Under the pieces are notes generated by a model. The model was given only the letters and a program-made list of their open reading frames with translations, was not told where the DNA came from and did no database searches. Position numbers and translations under genes: made by a program. Source: Azohydromonas lata NBRC 102462 (GTDB lineage Bacteria; Pseudomonadota; Gammaproteobacteria; Burkholderiales; Burkholderiaceae_C). From it: a DNA stretch of 24,116 nt. The stretch covers positions 1 to 24,116 of the forward strand of contig CAMCTE010000011.1 in assembly GCA_945878385.1 (NCBI GenBank), in the 5' to 3' direction. How positions within the stretch are numbered: the stretch's first letter is position 1; every line of letters begins with the position of its first letter. Positions 1 through 9,496 of this stretch are shown piece by piece.

Positions 1-1
1 G

Positions 2-3000
2 CAGTACTGGCTTTCAGGGTCCGACACCAACATAGGCGGGATGGTTCACTTTCTGGTCGACCGCTATGCCAGCGGACCCCGCGCGCATTTGAAAGGGCGC
101 ACCAAACCACCCGAGCCGATGGAGTATCCGGAAGTAGGGCTTTACCACCCCCGGATGCAACACCCCCACGCCGTGGGCCGTATGGCCAAAACGCTGGATG
201 CCCTGCCCAGCACGGCCGTCACGGGCACGCGCGGCACGGTCGGCCTGCTGCTGATGCGCTCCTACCTTCTGGCGGGCAACACCGCTCACTACGATGGCGT
301 GATCACGGCGCTGGAGGCTCGCGGCCTGCGCGTGATCCCGGCCTTCGCATCCGGGCTTGATGCGCGTCCGGCGATTGAAGCCTTCCACATGAAGGATGGA
401 CGCAGCACGATCGACGCCCTGCTCTCGCTGACGGCGTTCTCGCTGGTGGGCGGACCCGCATACAACGACACCAAAGCAGCCGAAGAAATCCTGGCTCAAC
501 TGGATGTGCCTTACTTCGCCTCATACCCGGTGGAGTTCCAAACCCTGGATCAATGGGGCGCATCAAGCCGCGGACTACTTCCGGTGGAAGCCACCATGAT
601 GGTGGCCATTCCAGAGCTCGACGGCTCCAGCGGGGCCATGGTGTTCGGCGGCCGCGGCAGCGCTGGCAAGGTGGCATGCACCGGATGTTCGCACCGCTGC
701 ACCTTTGAAAACACCCCCGACTCCCATGATATGCACAGTTGCATTGAGCGCGCCGACATGTTGGCCGCTCGGATGGGACGCATCGTCGAACTCAGGCGCG
801 CCGCTCGTGCCGACAAGCGCGTGGCGCTGATCATCTTCAACTTCCCACCCAACGCAGGCAACACCGGCACCGCCGCCTACCTCTCCGTCTTCGAGTCACT
901 GCACAACACGATGACGATGCTCAAGCAGCAAGGCTACCGACTGGAGGTTCCCGCCACGGTGGACCAACTGCGCAAAGAGATCATCGAGGGTAATGCGGCG
1001 ACCCACGGCGCCATGGCCAATGTGCATGCCCTGATCGGCGCTGATGAGCATGTCAGGCGCGAGAAGCATCTGGCCGAAATCGAGGCTCAATGGGGTCCTG
1101 CGCCGGGGCGCCAACAGGCCGACGGCCGTCATATCTGGGTGCTGGGCAAGCAATTCGGCAACATATTCGTCGGCATTCAGCCCGCCTTCGGGTACGAAGG
1201 TGATCCGATGCGGTTGCTGTTCGAAAAAGGCTTTGCGCCCACACACGCGTTCAGCGCCTTCTATCGATGGCTCCGGGAAGATTTCAATGCCCATGCCGTT
1301 CTGCACTTTGGCACGCACGGAGCACTTGAATTCATGCCGGGAAAACAAGCCGGCATGACGGCCAACTGTTGGCCCGATCGGCTCATCGGTGACCTTCCGA
1401 ATCTGTACCTGTACGCATCCAACAATCCCTCCGAAGGCACCATCGCCAAGCGCCGCGCCGCTGCCACGCTGATCAGCTACCTCACACCGCCGGTGGCGCA
1501 GGCCGACCTGTACAAGGGCCTGGCCGACCTCAAGGCACTGCTGGAGCGCTATCGGGGCCTCGAACCTGAAGCGCTTGCAGCGGAGGAAGGCCTGGACCTG
1601 CTCGACCTGATCCGTCAGCAGACGCTGGAACTTCAACTGGTGGAGTCGGAAGACGCATGGTTAGCGCTCAATGGCGATGCAGTCGGCTGGCTCAACGAGA
1701 AGTTGCTGGAACTGCAATACACGCTGATTCCCCATGGCCTGCATGTGGTGGGTCAGGCACCCAGCGCAGCCGAGCGGGTGGATATGTTGGTCGCGCTGGC
1801 CGAATCCAGCCATGATGCACACCCGCCCCGAGCCTGGGTGCAGAGTCTGGTCGACGGAACGCCAGCACAGGATGTCCTGAGGCGCCTGGGCGAACCGGCG
1901 AATGCCGAGCACAGTGCGCTGCTGGGCAAGCTGGCGGAATCCGACCGGCTGTTGGCGCAGGATTTTGAGCTGCAGGGCATCTTCAGGGGTCTGGAAGGCC
2001 GCTTCATCCGGCCCGCACCGGGCGGCGACCTGATGCGCACGCCCGACATCCTGCCCACGGGACGCAACCTTCACGGCTTTGACCCCTTCCGCATCCCGAG
2101 CGCCTATGCCGTGCGTGACGGCGCTCGACAAGCGCAGCGGCTCTTGGCCCGCCACATGAGCGACGGCAACGCCTTGCCCGAAAGCGTAGCGTTGGTGCTG
2201 TGGGGGACAGACAACCTCAAGAGCGAGGGCGGCCCGATCGCACAAGCCCTGGCGCTGATGGGCGCCAAACCACGCTTCGACAGCTATGGTCGGCTGGCAG
2301 GTGCCCAACTGATTGATCTGCAGACGCTGGGGCGGCCCCGCATCGATGTCGTCATCACCATCTCGGGCATCTTCCGCGACCTGCTGCCGCTGCAGATCAA
2401 ACTGCTGGCCGAGGCGGCATTCCTGGCGGCTTCCGCTGATGAGCCACTCGAGCTCAATCATGTGCGCCGTCATGCTTTGGACTACCAAAGACAACACCGT
2501 TGCGACCTGGAGACCGCTTCGCTGCGGGTATTCGGGAATGCAGACGGCGCATACGGCTCCAATGTCGGCAGCCTCATCGACAACGCCAAGTGGGACGACG
2601 GCGACGAACTCGCAGAGACCTACAGCCGTCGCAAGGGATTCGCCTATGGCCGCGCCGGCAAGCCGGTGCAAAAAGGCGAACTGCTGCAGAGTGTGTTGGC
2701 CGATGTGAGCCTGGCTTACCAGAACCTGGAATCGGTCGAGTTGGGTGTCACGACGATCGACACCTACTTCGACACGCTGGGCGGCATCAGCAAGGCCATT
2801 CAGCGGGCCAAGGGCGGGGATGCAGAAGTGGCTCCCGTCTACATCGGTGACCAGACGCGCGACACCCATGGTGGTGGCACCGTCCGCACACTCACCGAAC
2901 AGGTCGCTCTGGAAACCCGCACCCGCATGCTCAATCCCAAGTGGTACGAGGGCATGCTCAAGCATGGCTATGAAGGCGTGCGCCAGATCGAAGTCCATGT

Positions 3001-3271
3001 GACCAACACCTTGGGTTGGTCCGCCACCACGGGTCAGGTGCAGCCCTGGGTGTACCAGCAGTTGTCCGAAACCTTCATGCTTGATCCCGAGATGCGGGAT
3101 CGCTTGGCGCGGCTCAACCCCACGGCTTCGGCCCGAGTGGCCAATCGGCTGCTGGAAGCCTACGAACGAAATTACTGGCAGCCCGATGAGGCCACGCTGG
3201 AAGCCCTGCGTCGTGCAGGTGAGGAACTCGAGGACCGGCTCGAGGGTGTATACGAAGGAGCAGGCACTTGA
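2..3271 (+). CDS. bchH: Magnesium chelatase subunit H (5' end outside window)
   Basis: This is the large porphyrin-binding subunit of Mg-chelatase, which with BchI and BchD inserts Mg2+ into protoporphyrin IX, the first committed step to bacteriochlorophyll. The frame is open from base 2 and codes for 1089 residues, against roughly 1200 or more in full-length BchH, so about 100-150 N-terminal residues lie upstream. The first visible residues read QYWLSGSDTNIGG and run straight into the later ATG at 41, so that ATG is internal. The conserved CobN/BchH block HFGTHGALEFMPGKQAG is encoded at about 1300-1350. The C-terminal LGWSATTGQVQPWVYQQL segment is also typical of the family. The gene is first in the visible part of the bchHLM-lhaA-puh operon, and its stop overlaps the bchL start. 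Identity is clear; only the 5' end is missing. Confidence 0.97.
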   Translation, partial: QYWLSGSDTNIGGMVHFLVDRYASGPRAHLKGRTKPPEPMEYPEVGLYHPRMQHPHAVGRMAKTLDALPSTAVTGTRGTVGLLLMRSYLLAGNTAHYDGVITALEARGLRVIPAFASGLDARPAIEAFHMKDGRSTIDALLSLTAFSLVGGPAYNDTKAAEEILAQLDVPYFASYPVEFQTLDQWGASSRGLLPVEATMMVAIPELDGSSGAMVFGGRGSAGKVACTGCSHRCTFENTPDSHDMHSCIERADMLAARMGRIVELRRAARADKRVALIIFNFPPNAGNTGTAAYLSVFESLHNTMTMLKQQGYRLEVPATVDQLRKEIIEGNAATHGAMANVHALIGADEHVRREKHLAEIEAQWGPAPGRQQADGRHIWVLGKQFGNIFVGIQPAFGYEGDPMRLLFEKGFAPTHAFSAFYRWLREDFNAHAVLHFGTHGALEFMPGKQAGMTANCWPDRLIGDLPNLYLYASNNPSEGTIAKRRAAATLISYLTPPVAQADLYKGLADLKALLERYRGLEPEALAAEEGLDLLDLIRQQTLELQLVESEDAWLALNGDAVGWLNEKLLELQYTLIPHGLHVVGQAPSAAERVDMLVALAESSHDAHPPRAWVQSLVDGTPAQDVLRRLGEPANAEHSALLGKLAESDRLLAQDFELQGIFRGLEGRFIRPAPGGDLMRTPDILPTGRNLHGFDPFRIPSAYAVRDGARQAQRLLARHMSDGNALPESVALVLWGTDNLKSEGGPIAQALALMGAKPRFDSYGRLAGAQLIDLQTLGRPRIDVVITISGIFRDLLPLQIKLLAEAAFLAASADEPLELNHVRRHALDYQRQHRCDLETASLRVFGNADGAYGSNVGSLIDNAKWDDGDELAETYSRRKGFAYGRAGKPVQKGELLQSVLADVSLAYQNLESVELGVTTIDTYFDTLGGISKAIQRAKGGDAEVAPVYIGDQTRDTHGGGTVRTLTEQVALETRTRMLNPKWYEGMLKHGYEGVRQIEVHVTNTLGWSATTGQVQPWVYQQLSETFMLDPEMRDRLARLNPTASARVANRLLEAYERNYWQPDEATLEALRRAGEELEDRLEGVYEGAGT
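3254..3260 (+). promoter_or_regulatory. Ribosome binding site deciding the TTG start of bchL
   Basis: GAAGGAG lies inside the last codons of bchH, 7 nt before the TTG at 3268. It supports the rare TTG start over the internal ATG at 3325, which has no comparable upstream signal. Confidence 0.7.
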
Positions 3272-4194
3272 GCAATACGACCCATATCCCCGTTGGCCAG
3301 ATCGGCCGCGGTCCCCGCCCCATGGGCTCCCCCACAGATGGCGAGGGCTCTGTGCAAGTGCAGATGGACCCGGCACTGAAGATCGGAACAGCCAAGGTGT
3401 TCGCCGTGTACGGCAAGGGAGGCATCGGCAAGAGCACCACCTCCAGCAACCTCAGCGCGGCCTTTTCCAAGTTGGGCAAGCGCGTGCTGCAGATCGGTTG
3501 CGACCCCAAGCACGATTCCACCTTCACACTGACCAAGCGCATGGTGCCCACGGTCATCGATGTGCTGGAGAGCGTTGATTTCCACCCCGAGGAACTCAGG
3601 CCCGAGGACTTCGTCTATGAAGGCTTCAATGGCGTCCTGTGCGTCGAAGCCGGTGGCCCCCCCGCAGGTACCGGATGCGGCGGATATGTCGTCGGTCAAA
3701 CGGTGAAGCTGCTCAAGGAGCACCACCTGCTCGAAGACACCGATGTGGTGATCTTCGATGTGTTGGGTGATGTGGTGTGCGGCGGCTTTGCCGCCCCCTT
3801 GCAACATGCCGACCGCGCACTGATCGTCACGGCCAACGACTTTGACTCGATCTTTGCGATGAACCGCATCGTCCAGGCCATTGGGGCCAAAGCCAAAAAC
3901 TACAACGTCCGCCTGGGAGGCGTCATCGCCAATCGCAGCGCAGACACCGATCAGATCCAGAAGTTCAACGACCGGGTGGGCCTTCAAACGATGGCGCACT
4001 TCCGCGATCTGGATGTGATCCGACGCAGCCGGCTGAAGAAGGCCACGCTGTTCGAGATGGAGTCGTCTCCTGAATTGGAGGCCGTTCAGCAGGAATACCT
4101 GCGCCTGGCCGCGCGGCTGTGGGCAGGGACGGAGCCCCTCACCGCAACGGCCCTCAAGGACCGTGAAATCTTCGACCTGTTGGGCTTTGACTGA
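3268..4194 (+). CDS. bchL: Light-independent protochlorophyllide reductase iron protein BchL
   Basis: BchL is the NifH-like ATPase of the dark-operative protochlorophyllide reductase, passing electrons to BchNB. The 308-residue product has the P-loop GKGGIGKST at residues 49-57 and the two cysteines that bridge the dimer [4Fe-4S] cluster, C137 (TGCGGY) and C171 (DVVCGGFAAPL). The start is a TTG overlapping the bchH stop in TTGA. It is chosen because GAAGGAG at 3254-3260 sits 7 nt upstream and because the open N-terminus begins like BchL. About 40 residues precede the nucleotide-binding fold; a disordered N-terminal extension is a known BchL feature. The stop overlaps the bchM start (TGATG), so translation is probably coupled. 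The partners bchN and bchB are not in the window and are presumably upstream of bchH. Confidence 0.97.
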   Translation: MSNTTHIPVGQIGRGPRPMGSPTDGEGSVQVQMDPALKIGTAKVFAVYGKGGIGKSTTSSNLSAAFSKLGKRVLQIGCDPKHDSTFTLTKRMVPTVIDVLESVDFHPEELRPEDFVYEGFNGVLCVEAGGPPAGTGCGGYVVGQTVKLLKEHHLLEDTDVVIFDVLGDVVCGGFAAPLQHADRALIVTANDFDSIFAMNRIVQAIGAKAKNYNVRLGGVIANRSADTDQIQKFNDRVGLQTMAHFRDLDVIRRSRLKKATLFEMESSPELEAVQQEYLRLAARLWAGTEPLTATALKDREIFDLLGFD

Positions 4195-4913
4195 TGTTGG
4201 GGCAAACGTATCTTCAGCGCCGCGGTGAGATCGAACACTACTTCGATCGCACCGCAGCTGCGGCATGGGCCAAGCTCACCTCAGACGCACCGGTCAGCCG
4301 CATTCGCGCCACGGTTCGCGCTGGGCGAGACCGGATGCGCAACACGCTGCTGTCCTGGCTGCCCGACGACTTGCGTGGGCGCCGCGTCCTGGACGCTGGA
4401 TGCGGCACGGGGGCGCTGGCCATGGAAGCGGCCCGCCGGGGCGCGCAGGTGGTGGCCATTGACCTGTCGCCCACCCTGGTGGATCTTGCCCGGGAACGCA
4501 CCCAGGAAGAACGGGACGCCGTGAAAGCCGCATCCGGTGGAACCATTGATTTCTATGCCGGCGACATGCTCGATCCCGCACATGGTGCCTTCGATCATGT
4601 GGTCTGCATGGACTCGATCATCCATTACGGACATGCCGATGTTGAGCGCGTCCTGGCTGCGCTGATCGAGCGAACGCGGCATTCGGTGGTGTTCACTTTC
4701 GCACCGCGAACACCGCTGCTGACGGCGATGCACAGCATAGGCAAGATTTTTCCTCGCGGAGACCGCGCACCGATGATCGTGCCGGTAGGGGAAAGCCAGT
4801 TATATCGAACGGTCCGTGAGGATAGTCGATTCGCCACTTGGTCGGTACCCCGCACCCGGCGAATCCAAGGCGGCTTCTACATCTCTCAAGCCATGGAGCT
4901 GCGCCGCAGCTGA
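4194..4913 (+). CDS. bchM: Magnesium-protoporphyrin O-methyltransferase BchM
   Basis: BchM methylates the C13 propionate of Mg-protoporphyrin IX using S-adenosylmethionine, making the monomethyl ester that AcsF (encoded further down the same operon) cyclises. The product is 239 residues, a normal family length. The class I SAM-binding motif I is VLDAGCGTG at residues 65-73, followed by the acidic strand end VVAIDLS around 86-92. The N-terminal region with EHYFDRTAAAAWAKLTSD is characteristic of BchM. The ATG shares one base with the bchL stop (TGATG), and lhaA starts on the base after the bchM stop. Function and start are both well supported. Confidence 0.96.
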   Translation: MLGQTYLQRRGEIEHYFDRTAAAAWAKLTSDAPVSRIRATVRAGRDRMRNTLLSWLPDDLRGRRVLDAGCGTGALAMEAARRGAQVVAIDLSPTLVDLARERTQEERDAVKAASGGTIDFYAGDMLDPAHGAFDHVVCMDSIIHYGHADVERVLAALIERTRHSVVFTFAPRTPLLTAMHSIGKIFPRGDRAPMIVPVGESQLYRTVREDSRFATWSVPRTRRIQGGFYISQAMELRRS

Positions 4914-6380
4914 ATGCCCATCATGGCCCGCCTTCGTCCCCCGCTCCACCCCGCGCTTGAGGCGTGGCTGCGCGCGGTGCTGCCGCGCATATTGCCGTTC
5001 GCCGACGCGGCCACGCAGGAATTGCCGCTGTCGCGGCTCCTGCGGCTGAGCCTGTTTCAGGTCTCAGTGGGCATGGCCGGCGCCCTGCTGGTGGGTACGC
5101 TCAATCGAGTGATGATCGTCGAGTTGGGCATGTCGGCGTGGCTGGTGGCACTGATGGTGGGGCTTCCCATCCTCGCCGCCCCTTTCCGAACCCTGATCGG
5201 CTACAGGTCCGATGTGCACCGGTCGGCGATCGGATGGCGCCGTGTGCCCTACCTCTGGATGGGCACCTTCTTCATGTTCGCAGGGTTTGCCATCATGCCC
5301 TTTGCATTGATGGTGCTCACGGGCGAAGGTGAACTGGGACTGGCCTGGGTGGGCTACGCCGCCGCCGCCATGTCGTTCCTGCTCGTGGGTGTGGGCATGC
5401 AAACCACACAAACCGCCGGACTCGCCTTGGCAACCGACATCGCGCCGGAATCGGTGCGGCCCCGCGTCGTGGCGTTACTGTATGTGCTGTTGCTCGCAGG
5501 GATGGTGGGCGGTGGTCTGGTCTTCAGCTCGGTTCTGAGCGAATTCAGCGGCACCAAGCTCGTGCAACTGGTGCAGGGTGTTGCCGTCTTGACGGTCGTG
5601 CTCAATGTCACGGCCACCTGGAAACAAGAAGCACGCGACCCGAGCCGGCGACATCGGTTGGCAGAACAACCGCCCTTGCCATTCACGTCACTTTGGCGGC
5701 GATTCATCCAGCGGCCAGATTCGCGCCGTTTCTTATGGACAGTCGGCCTAGGGACAGCGGCGTTCAATATGCAGGAAATCGTGTTGGAGCCCTATGGCGG
5801 CGAAGTCCTGAAGCTCACTGTGGGCGAAACATCGGCCTTGACGGCGCTGCTGGCCGGCGGCTCGCTGGCGGCTTTTGCTTGGTCAGCCCGATTGTTGTCC
5901 CGCGGGCATGACGCGCTGCGGATCGCCAGCCTGGGTTTGCTCGTGGGCCTGCCTGGCTTTTCATTGGTGCTGTTCGCAGCGCCTGCGGACTCTGCATTCA
6001 TGTTCCGTCTCGGCACCATCCTGGTGGGCTTTGGCGCGGGGCTGTTTGCGGTGTCCACACTCACCGCCGCCATGTCGCTGGAAGACCGGGAGCATGCCGG
6101 CTTCGCGCTCGGCGCATGGGGTGCCGTGCAGGCCACGGCCGCCGGTGTAGCGGTGGGTCTGGGTGGTGCGGTCAGGGACGCCGCTGCCACGCTGGCCGCC
6201 GATGGCTCATTTGGCAGCGCCCTGCAACACACGGCCACCGGCTACGGCACCGTCTATGTGTTCGAACTGTTGTTGTTGTTCTTGGCCCTGATCGCATTGG
6301 GGCCCCTGGTGCGCACGCGCATCCGCAGTACCGCTCCGGCGCAAGCCGGCAAGTTTGGTCTGGCCGAATTCCCCGGCTAG
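4914..6380 (+). CDS. lhaA: PucC-family LH1 assembly protein LhaA
   Basis: This is a 488-residue polytopic membrane protein of the bacteriochlorophyll-delivery branch of the major facilitator family (PucC/LhaA/Orf428). It has about 12 predicted membrane segments starting near residue 47, after an N-terminal stretch PLSRLLRLSLFQVSVGMAG that is typical of the family. The loop GYRSDVHRSAIGWRRVPYLW around residues 94-113 is a family hallmark. In Rhodobacter, LhaA is needed for efficient LH1 assembly and is encoded next to puhA, as here. The start directly abuts the bchM stop; a second ATG at 4923 is an alternative start. LhaA is favoured over PucC because the neighbours are bchM and puhA and no puc genes are present. 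Confidence 0.93.
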   Translation: MPIMARLRPPLHPALEAWLRAVLPRILPFADAATQELPLSRLLRLSLFQVSVGMAGALLVGTLNRVMIVELGMSAWLVALMVGLPILAAPFRTLIGYRSDVHRSAIGWRRVPYLWMGTFFMFAGFAIMPFALMVLTGEGELGLAWVGYAAAAMSFLLVGVGMQTTQTAGLALATDIAPESVRPRVVALLYVLLLAGMVGGGLVFSSVLSEFSGTKLVQLVQGVAVLTVVLNVTATWKQEARDPSRRHRLAEQPPLPFTSLWRRFIQRPDSRRFLWTVGLGTAAFNMQEIVLEPYGGEVLKLTVGETSALTALLAGGSLAAFAWSARLLSRGHDALRIASLGLLVGLPGFSLVLFAAPADSAFMFRLGTILVGFGAGLFAVSTLTAAMSLEDREHAGFALGAWGAVQATAAGVAVGLGGAVRDAAATLAADGSFGSALQHTATGYGTVYVFELLLLFLALIALGPLVRTRIRSTAPAQAGKFGLAEFPG

Positions 6381-6401
6381 ATCGCCATCGAGGAGATTCT
6401 T

Positions 6402-7166
6402 ATGGGAACCGGAGCCATCACGCAGTACGTCGATGTGGCGCAGCTCGTGCTGTATCTGTTTTGGGCCTTTTTCTTCGGGCTGATCGTCTACCTTCAAAAG
6501 GAAAGCCACCGCGAGGGCTACCCGATGATCGATGACGGACCGCGTCAACAGAAAATCATGGGCTGGCCCGTACCGGAGCCCAAGACTTTCCTGCTGGCCC
6601 ACGGCGGTGAAGCCACGCAGCCCACCCATGTGATCGACGATCACGAGGTGAACATCGCCGCGGTGCCTGCCCATCCGTGGAAGGGTGCGCCCCTGGTGCC
6701 CACGGGCAATCCAATGCTCGACGGCATCGGCCCAGGCGCCTATGCGCGCCGTGCGGATGTGCCCGACCTCACCTGGGACGGCAAGGTCAAGATCAGTCCC
6801 CTGCGTTTGGCCACCGACTACCAAGTCGCCCACCAGGATGTAGACCCCCGGGGCATGACCATTGTGGGCGCGGATGACGAAGCCGGCGGCGTGGTGACCG
6901 ACATCTGGATCGACACTGCAGAAGTGATGTTCCGCTACCTCGAGGTGCAGACCCGCGGCGGGCGGCGCGTGATGGTGCCCATGTTCTTCTGTCGCATCAC
7001 ACGCTCGGGCATCAAAGTGCAAGCGGTACTGGGCCATCAGTTCGAAGATGTGCCGGCCATCAAGAGCCCCGACCAGATCACCTTCCTGGAGGAGGAAAAG
7101 GTCATGGGCTACTTCGGTGGCGGCACGCTCTACGCCGAACCCTCCCGAGCCGAACCGTTGGTATGA
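6402..7166 (+). CDS. puhA: Photosynthetic reaction centre H subunit
   Basis: PuhA is the H subunit that caps the L/M core on the cytoplasmic side and shapes the proton path to QB. The 254-residue product has a single N-terminal membrane helix (about residues 12-31, LVLYLFWAFFFGLIVYLQ) and then the soluble PRC-barrel region. Family landmarks include REGYP after the helix, GPGAYARRADVPDLTWDG in the middle and the LYAEPSRAEPLV-like C-terminus. A strong GAGGAG at 6390-6395 lies 6 nt before the ATG, and 21 nt separate it from lhaA. The stop overlaps the puhB ATG (ATGA), starting the puhABC block. Confidence 0.97.
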   Translation: MGTGAITQYVDVAQLVLYLFWAFFFGLIVYLQKESHREGYPMIDDGPRQQKIMGWPVPEPKTFLLAHGGEATQPTHVIDDHEVNIAAVPAHPWKGAPLVPTGNPMLDGIGPGAYARRADVPDLTWDGKVKISPLRLATDYQVAHQDVDPRGMTIVGADDEAGGVVTDIWIDTAEVMFRYLEVQTRGGRRVMVPMFFCRITRSGIKVQAVLGHQFEDVPAIKSPDQITFLEEEKVMGYFGGGTLYAEPSRAEPLV

Positions 7167-7882
7167 AGCCCGTGCGCGCCGCCCCGATTCAGCCGATGCC
7201 GCAACACAGTCATTCCGCTGGCTTGTTGCAGGAGCACGACGAAGAGCCGGTTCCGGGCTTGCCCGAGGAGTTACCGGCTGGCGAACACATCTTGTGGCAG
7301 GGCGCGCCCGATTGGCGCGTCCTGGCTCGCGAAGCGTTTCACCTTCGCAAGCTCGTGCTCTATTTCGGCCTGATCGGTGCGCTGCGATTGGTGTTTCTGC
7401 TGGAAGACGATCTGAGCACCAAGGAATTGGCCAAGAGCATGGCTCCGTTCCTTGTCCTGGCCACCAGCGGTCTTTTGATCGTCTGGGCCTTGGCCTGGTT
7501 GAGTGCGCGCCACACGCTGTACACGCTAACGAACCGCCGGGTCGTCATGCGCATCGGGATCGTCCTCACGGTCACCTTCAATATTCCCTTCAGCCGTCTG
7601 ACCGGCGCCAATCTGCGCGCAGGAACCGACGGTTATGGCGATGTCACGCTCGAGGTCGAATCGAGTTCCAGGATTCCCTATCTTCAGCTCTGGCCTCATG
7701 CGCGGGCTTGGCATGTTCAGCATCCACAGCCCACCCTGCGTGGAATTCCGCAGGCCCAACGGGTGGCCTTGCTGCTCACCGAGTCCTGGTCCAAGGCCCG
7801 TGGCGTGCGGGCCCGTTCGTCTGACGGGTCTGCGGCCACAGAGGCTCGGCACGGGCTGCACGCACCCGTGCACCCAGCCTGA
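7163..7882 (+). CDS. puhB: Photosynthetic complex assembly protein PuhB
   Basis: PuhB is a membrane protein that aids reaction-centre and RC-LH1 assembly in Rhodobacter. The 239-residue product has two membrane segments (about 64-80 and 95-113) followed by TLYTLTNRRVVMRIG, the start of a bacterial PH-like domain typical of PuhB. The N-terminal GEHILWQGAPDW is also characteristic. It overlaps the puhA stop by 4 nt (ATGA) and lies 23 nt before puhC. The C-terminal 30 residues or so are poorly conserved in character and may be disordered. Assignment rests on these motifs and on the puhA-puhB-puhC order. Confidence 0.93.
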   Translation: MKPVRAAPIQPMPQHSHSAGLLQEHDEEPVPGLPEELPAGEHILWQGAPDWRVLAREAFHLRKLVLYFGLIGALRLVFLLEDDLSTKELAKSMAPFLVLATSGLLIVWALAWLSARHTLYTLTNRRVVMRIGIVLTVTFNIPFSRLTGANLRAGTDGYGDVTLEVESSSRIPYLQLWPHARAWHVQHPQPTLRGIPQAQRVALLLTESWSKARGVRARSSDGSAATEARHGLHAPVHPA

Positions 7883-7905
7883 ACACGCATTCAAGGTTCA
7901 TCAAC

Positions 7906-8358
7906 ATGTCCCACCACCACGCCAACGAAGCCCCGATGGTTCCTCCAGCCGCTTTGGCCATGGTGGGCAGCCTGCTGCTGATCACCGTGCTGACCGTGGC
8001 CACCGTGCGGTGGTTGGGGCTTGAAATTCGACAGCCCGATGCACCGAGCGTCCGAGTTTCTGCCCTGCGCTTTCTGGACCTTCCTGATGGGTCTATTGAT
8101 GTGCGAGACGGAAACAACGGGCAGCGAATCACCGTTGTCGCGGGTGAAGCCGGCTTCCTTCGGGGCGCGCTGCGGGTACTCAGCCATGACCGCCTGCGGC
8201 GAAATCTTGGACCTGAGGCTCCGTTCGAACTGCACCTCCGCCAAGACGGCCGACTGACGCTGATCGACCCCCAAACCGGTATGAGGCTGGACCTGGAATC
8301 CTTTGGTCCGCAACACACCGGCAGTTTTTCCAGATTGATCCAGAAGGAAACCCCATGA
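7906..8358 (+). CDS. puhC: Photosynthetic complex assembly protein PuhC
   Basis: PuhC is a small protein with one N-terminal membrane helix and a periplasmic domain, required for normal RC-LH1 organisation in Rhodobacter. The 150-residue product has the helix at about residues 15-35 (ALAMVGSLLLITVLTVATV), followed by a soluble domain with LRFLDLPDGSIDVRD and GEAGFLRGALRVL, which fit the family. An AAGG sits about 12 nt before the ATG. The stop overlaps the acsF start (ATGA). The short length and fast divergence make this less certain than its neighbours, but position and topology agree. Confidence 0.9.
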   Translation: MSHHHANEAPMVPPAALAMVGSLLLITVLTVATVRWLGLEIRQPDAPSVRVSALRFLDLPDGSIDVRDGNNGQRITVVAGEAGFLRGALRVLSHDRLRRNLGPEAPFELHLRQDGRLTLIDPQTGMRLDLESFGPQHTGSFSRLIQKETP

Positions 8359-9461
8359 GCACGGACCGCACCCCTATGGCCAGCAGCATGGCTGCACCAG
8401 GCTTCGCTTCGTCCGATGACGCTTCCCGCAAGGCCAAGGAAACCACTCTGCTGAGCCCACGGTTCTACACGACCGACTTCAAGGCGATGGATGAGATTGA
8501 CATCTCGCCCGTGCGCGCCGAATGGGACGCGATGATGGCCGAGTACGAAGGCGACAACAACCACGACCACTTTCAGCGCGATGCCGCCTTCGGTGAAGAA
8601 GCGCGCGCCAGTCTGGCAGCGCTCACGCCGGAGTTGCGCAAGGAATTCGTCGACTTCCTCATCACTTCGGTCACCTCTGAGTTCTCAGGCTGCATCCTGT
8701 ACAACGAGATTGCCAAAAATGTTGAAAACCCGGACATCAAGCAGTTGATGCGGTTCATGGCGCGCGATGAATCGCGCCATGCCGGCTTCATCAATCAATC
8801 ATTGCGTGACTTCGGCATTGGCATCGACCTGGGTGATCTCAAGCGCACCAAGAAATACACCTACTTCAAGCCCAAGTACATCTTTTACGCCACCTACCTG
8901 TCGGAAAAGATCGGCTACGCCCGGTACATCAGCATCTATCGCCAACTGGAGAAGCATCCCGATAAGCGCTTCCACCCGATCTTTCGTTGGTTTGAACGCT
9001 GGTGCAACGACGAGTTTCGACACGGCGAGTCCTTCGCGCTGATCATGCGCGCCAACCCACATTTGCTGCAGGGCGGCAACAAACTGTGGATCCGCTTCTT
9101 CCTGCTGGCGGTCTACGCCACCATGTATGTGCGGGACCACACCCGCCCCATGTTGCACAACGCCATGGGATTGGACTCCACCGAATACGACTGGCAAGTG
9201 CTGCAAATTACCTCCGAAATCACCAAACAGGTGTTCCCGGTGACGCTGGATCTCGAGCATCCCGACTTTCGCAGCGGAATGAATCGCTTGGTGGAATTGT
9301 CGCTCCGCATGCAGGCCGCCCAGGAGCGCGGCGGCCTGTGGGGTCATCTGCAACGCGCAGGCTGTGCAGTATCGGCCGGCTGGACCTATCTGCGCCTGTT
9401 CATGCTGCCCGTGAAATCGCACGAGTTGCCCCGCCAGATCCGGATGCAACCCGCCTGGTGA
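8355..9461 (+). CDS. acsF: Mg-protoporphyrin IX monomethyl ester oxidative cyclase (aerobic, di-iron)
   Basis: AcsF forms the isocyclic E ring of the chlorophyll macrocycle using O2, converting the BchM product to divinyl protochlorophyllide. The 368-residue product shows the di-iron carboxylate pattern: E109 in the TSEFSG helix, E139-x-x-H142 in DESRHAGF, E184 in YLSEKIGYARYI and E220-x-x-H223 in NDEFRHGE. The presence of the aerobic enzyme implies bacteriochlorophyll can be made under oxygen; whether an anaerobic BchE also exists cannot be seen here. The ATG overlaps the puhC stop, and AAGGA lies just upstream. The gene sits between puhC and puhE. Confidence 0.97.
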   Translation: MSTDRTPMASSMAAPGFASSDDASRKAKETTLLSPRFYTTDFKAMDEIDISPVRAEWDAMMAEYEGDNNHDHFQRDAAFGEEARASLAALTPELRKEFVDFLITSVTSEFSGCILYNEIAKNVENPDIKQLMRFMARDESRHAGFINQSLRDFGIGIDLGDLKRTKKYTYFKPKYIFYATYLSEKIGYARYISIYRQLEKHPDKRFHPIFRWFERWCNDEFRHGESFALIMRANPHLLQGGNKLWIRFFLLAVYATMYVRDHTRPMLHNAMGLDSTEYDWQVLQITSEITKQVFPVTLDLEHPDFRSGMNRLVELSLRMQAAQERGGLWGHLQRAGCAVSAGWTYLRLFMLPVKSHELPRQIRMQPAW

Positions 9462-9496
9462 TCGCCCAACCATGCGTGCCATGAACGGGACGGACC

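Noticed and set aside
1661..3376. 571-codon open frame on the minus strand
   Set aside because: It lies antisense to bchH, whose sense frame is plainly conserved. Long antisense frames are common in GC-rich genes, and the translation shows no recognisable domain.
3172..4266. 364-codon minus-strand frame
   Set aside because: Antisense to bchL and the ends of its neighbours; the sense proteins account for the region.
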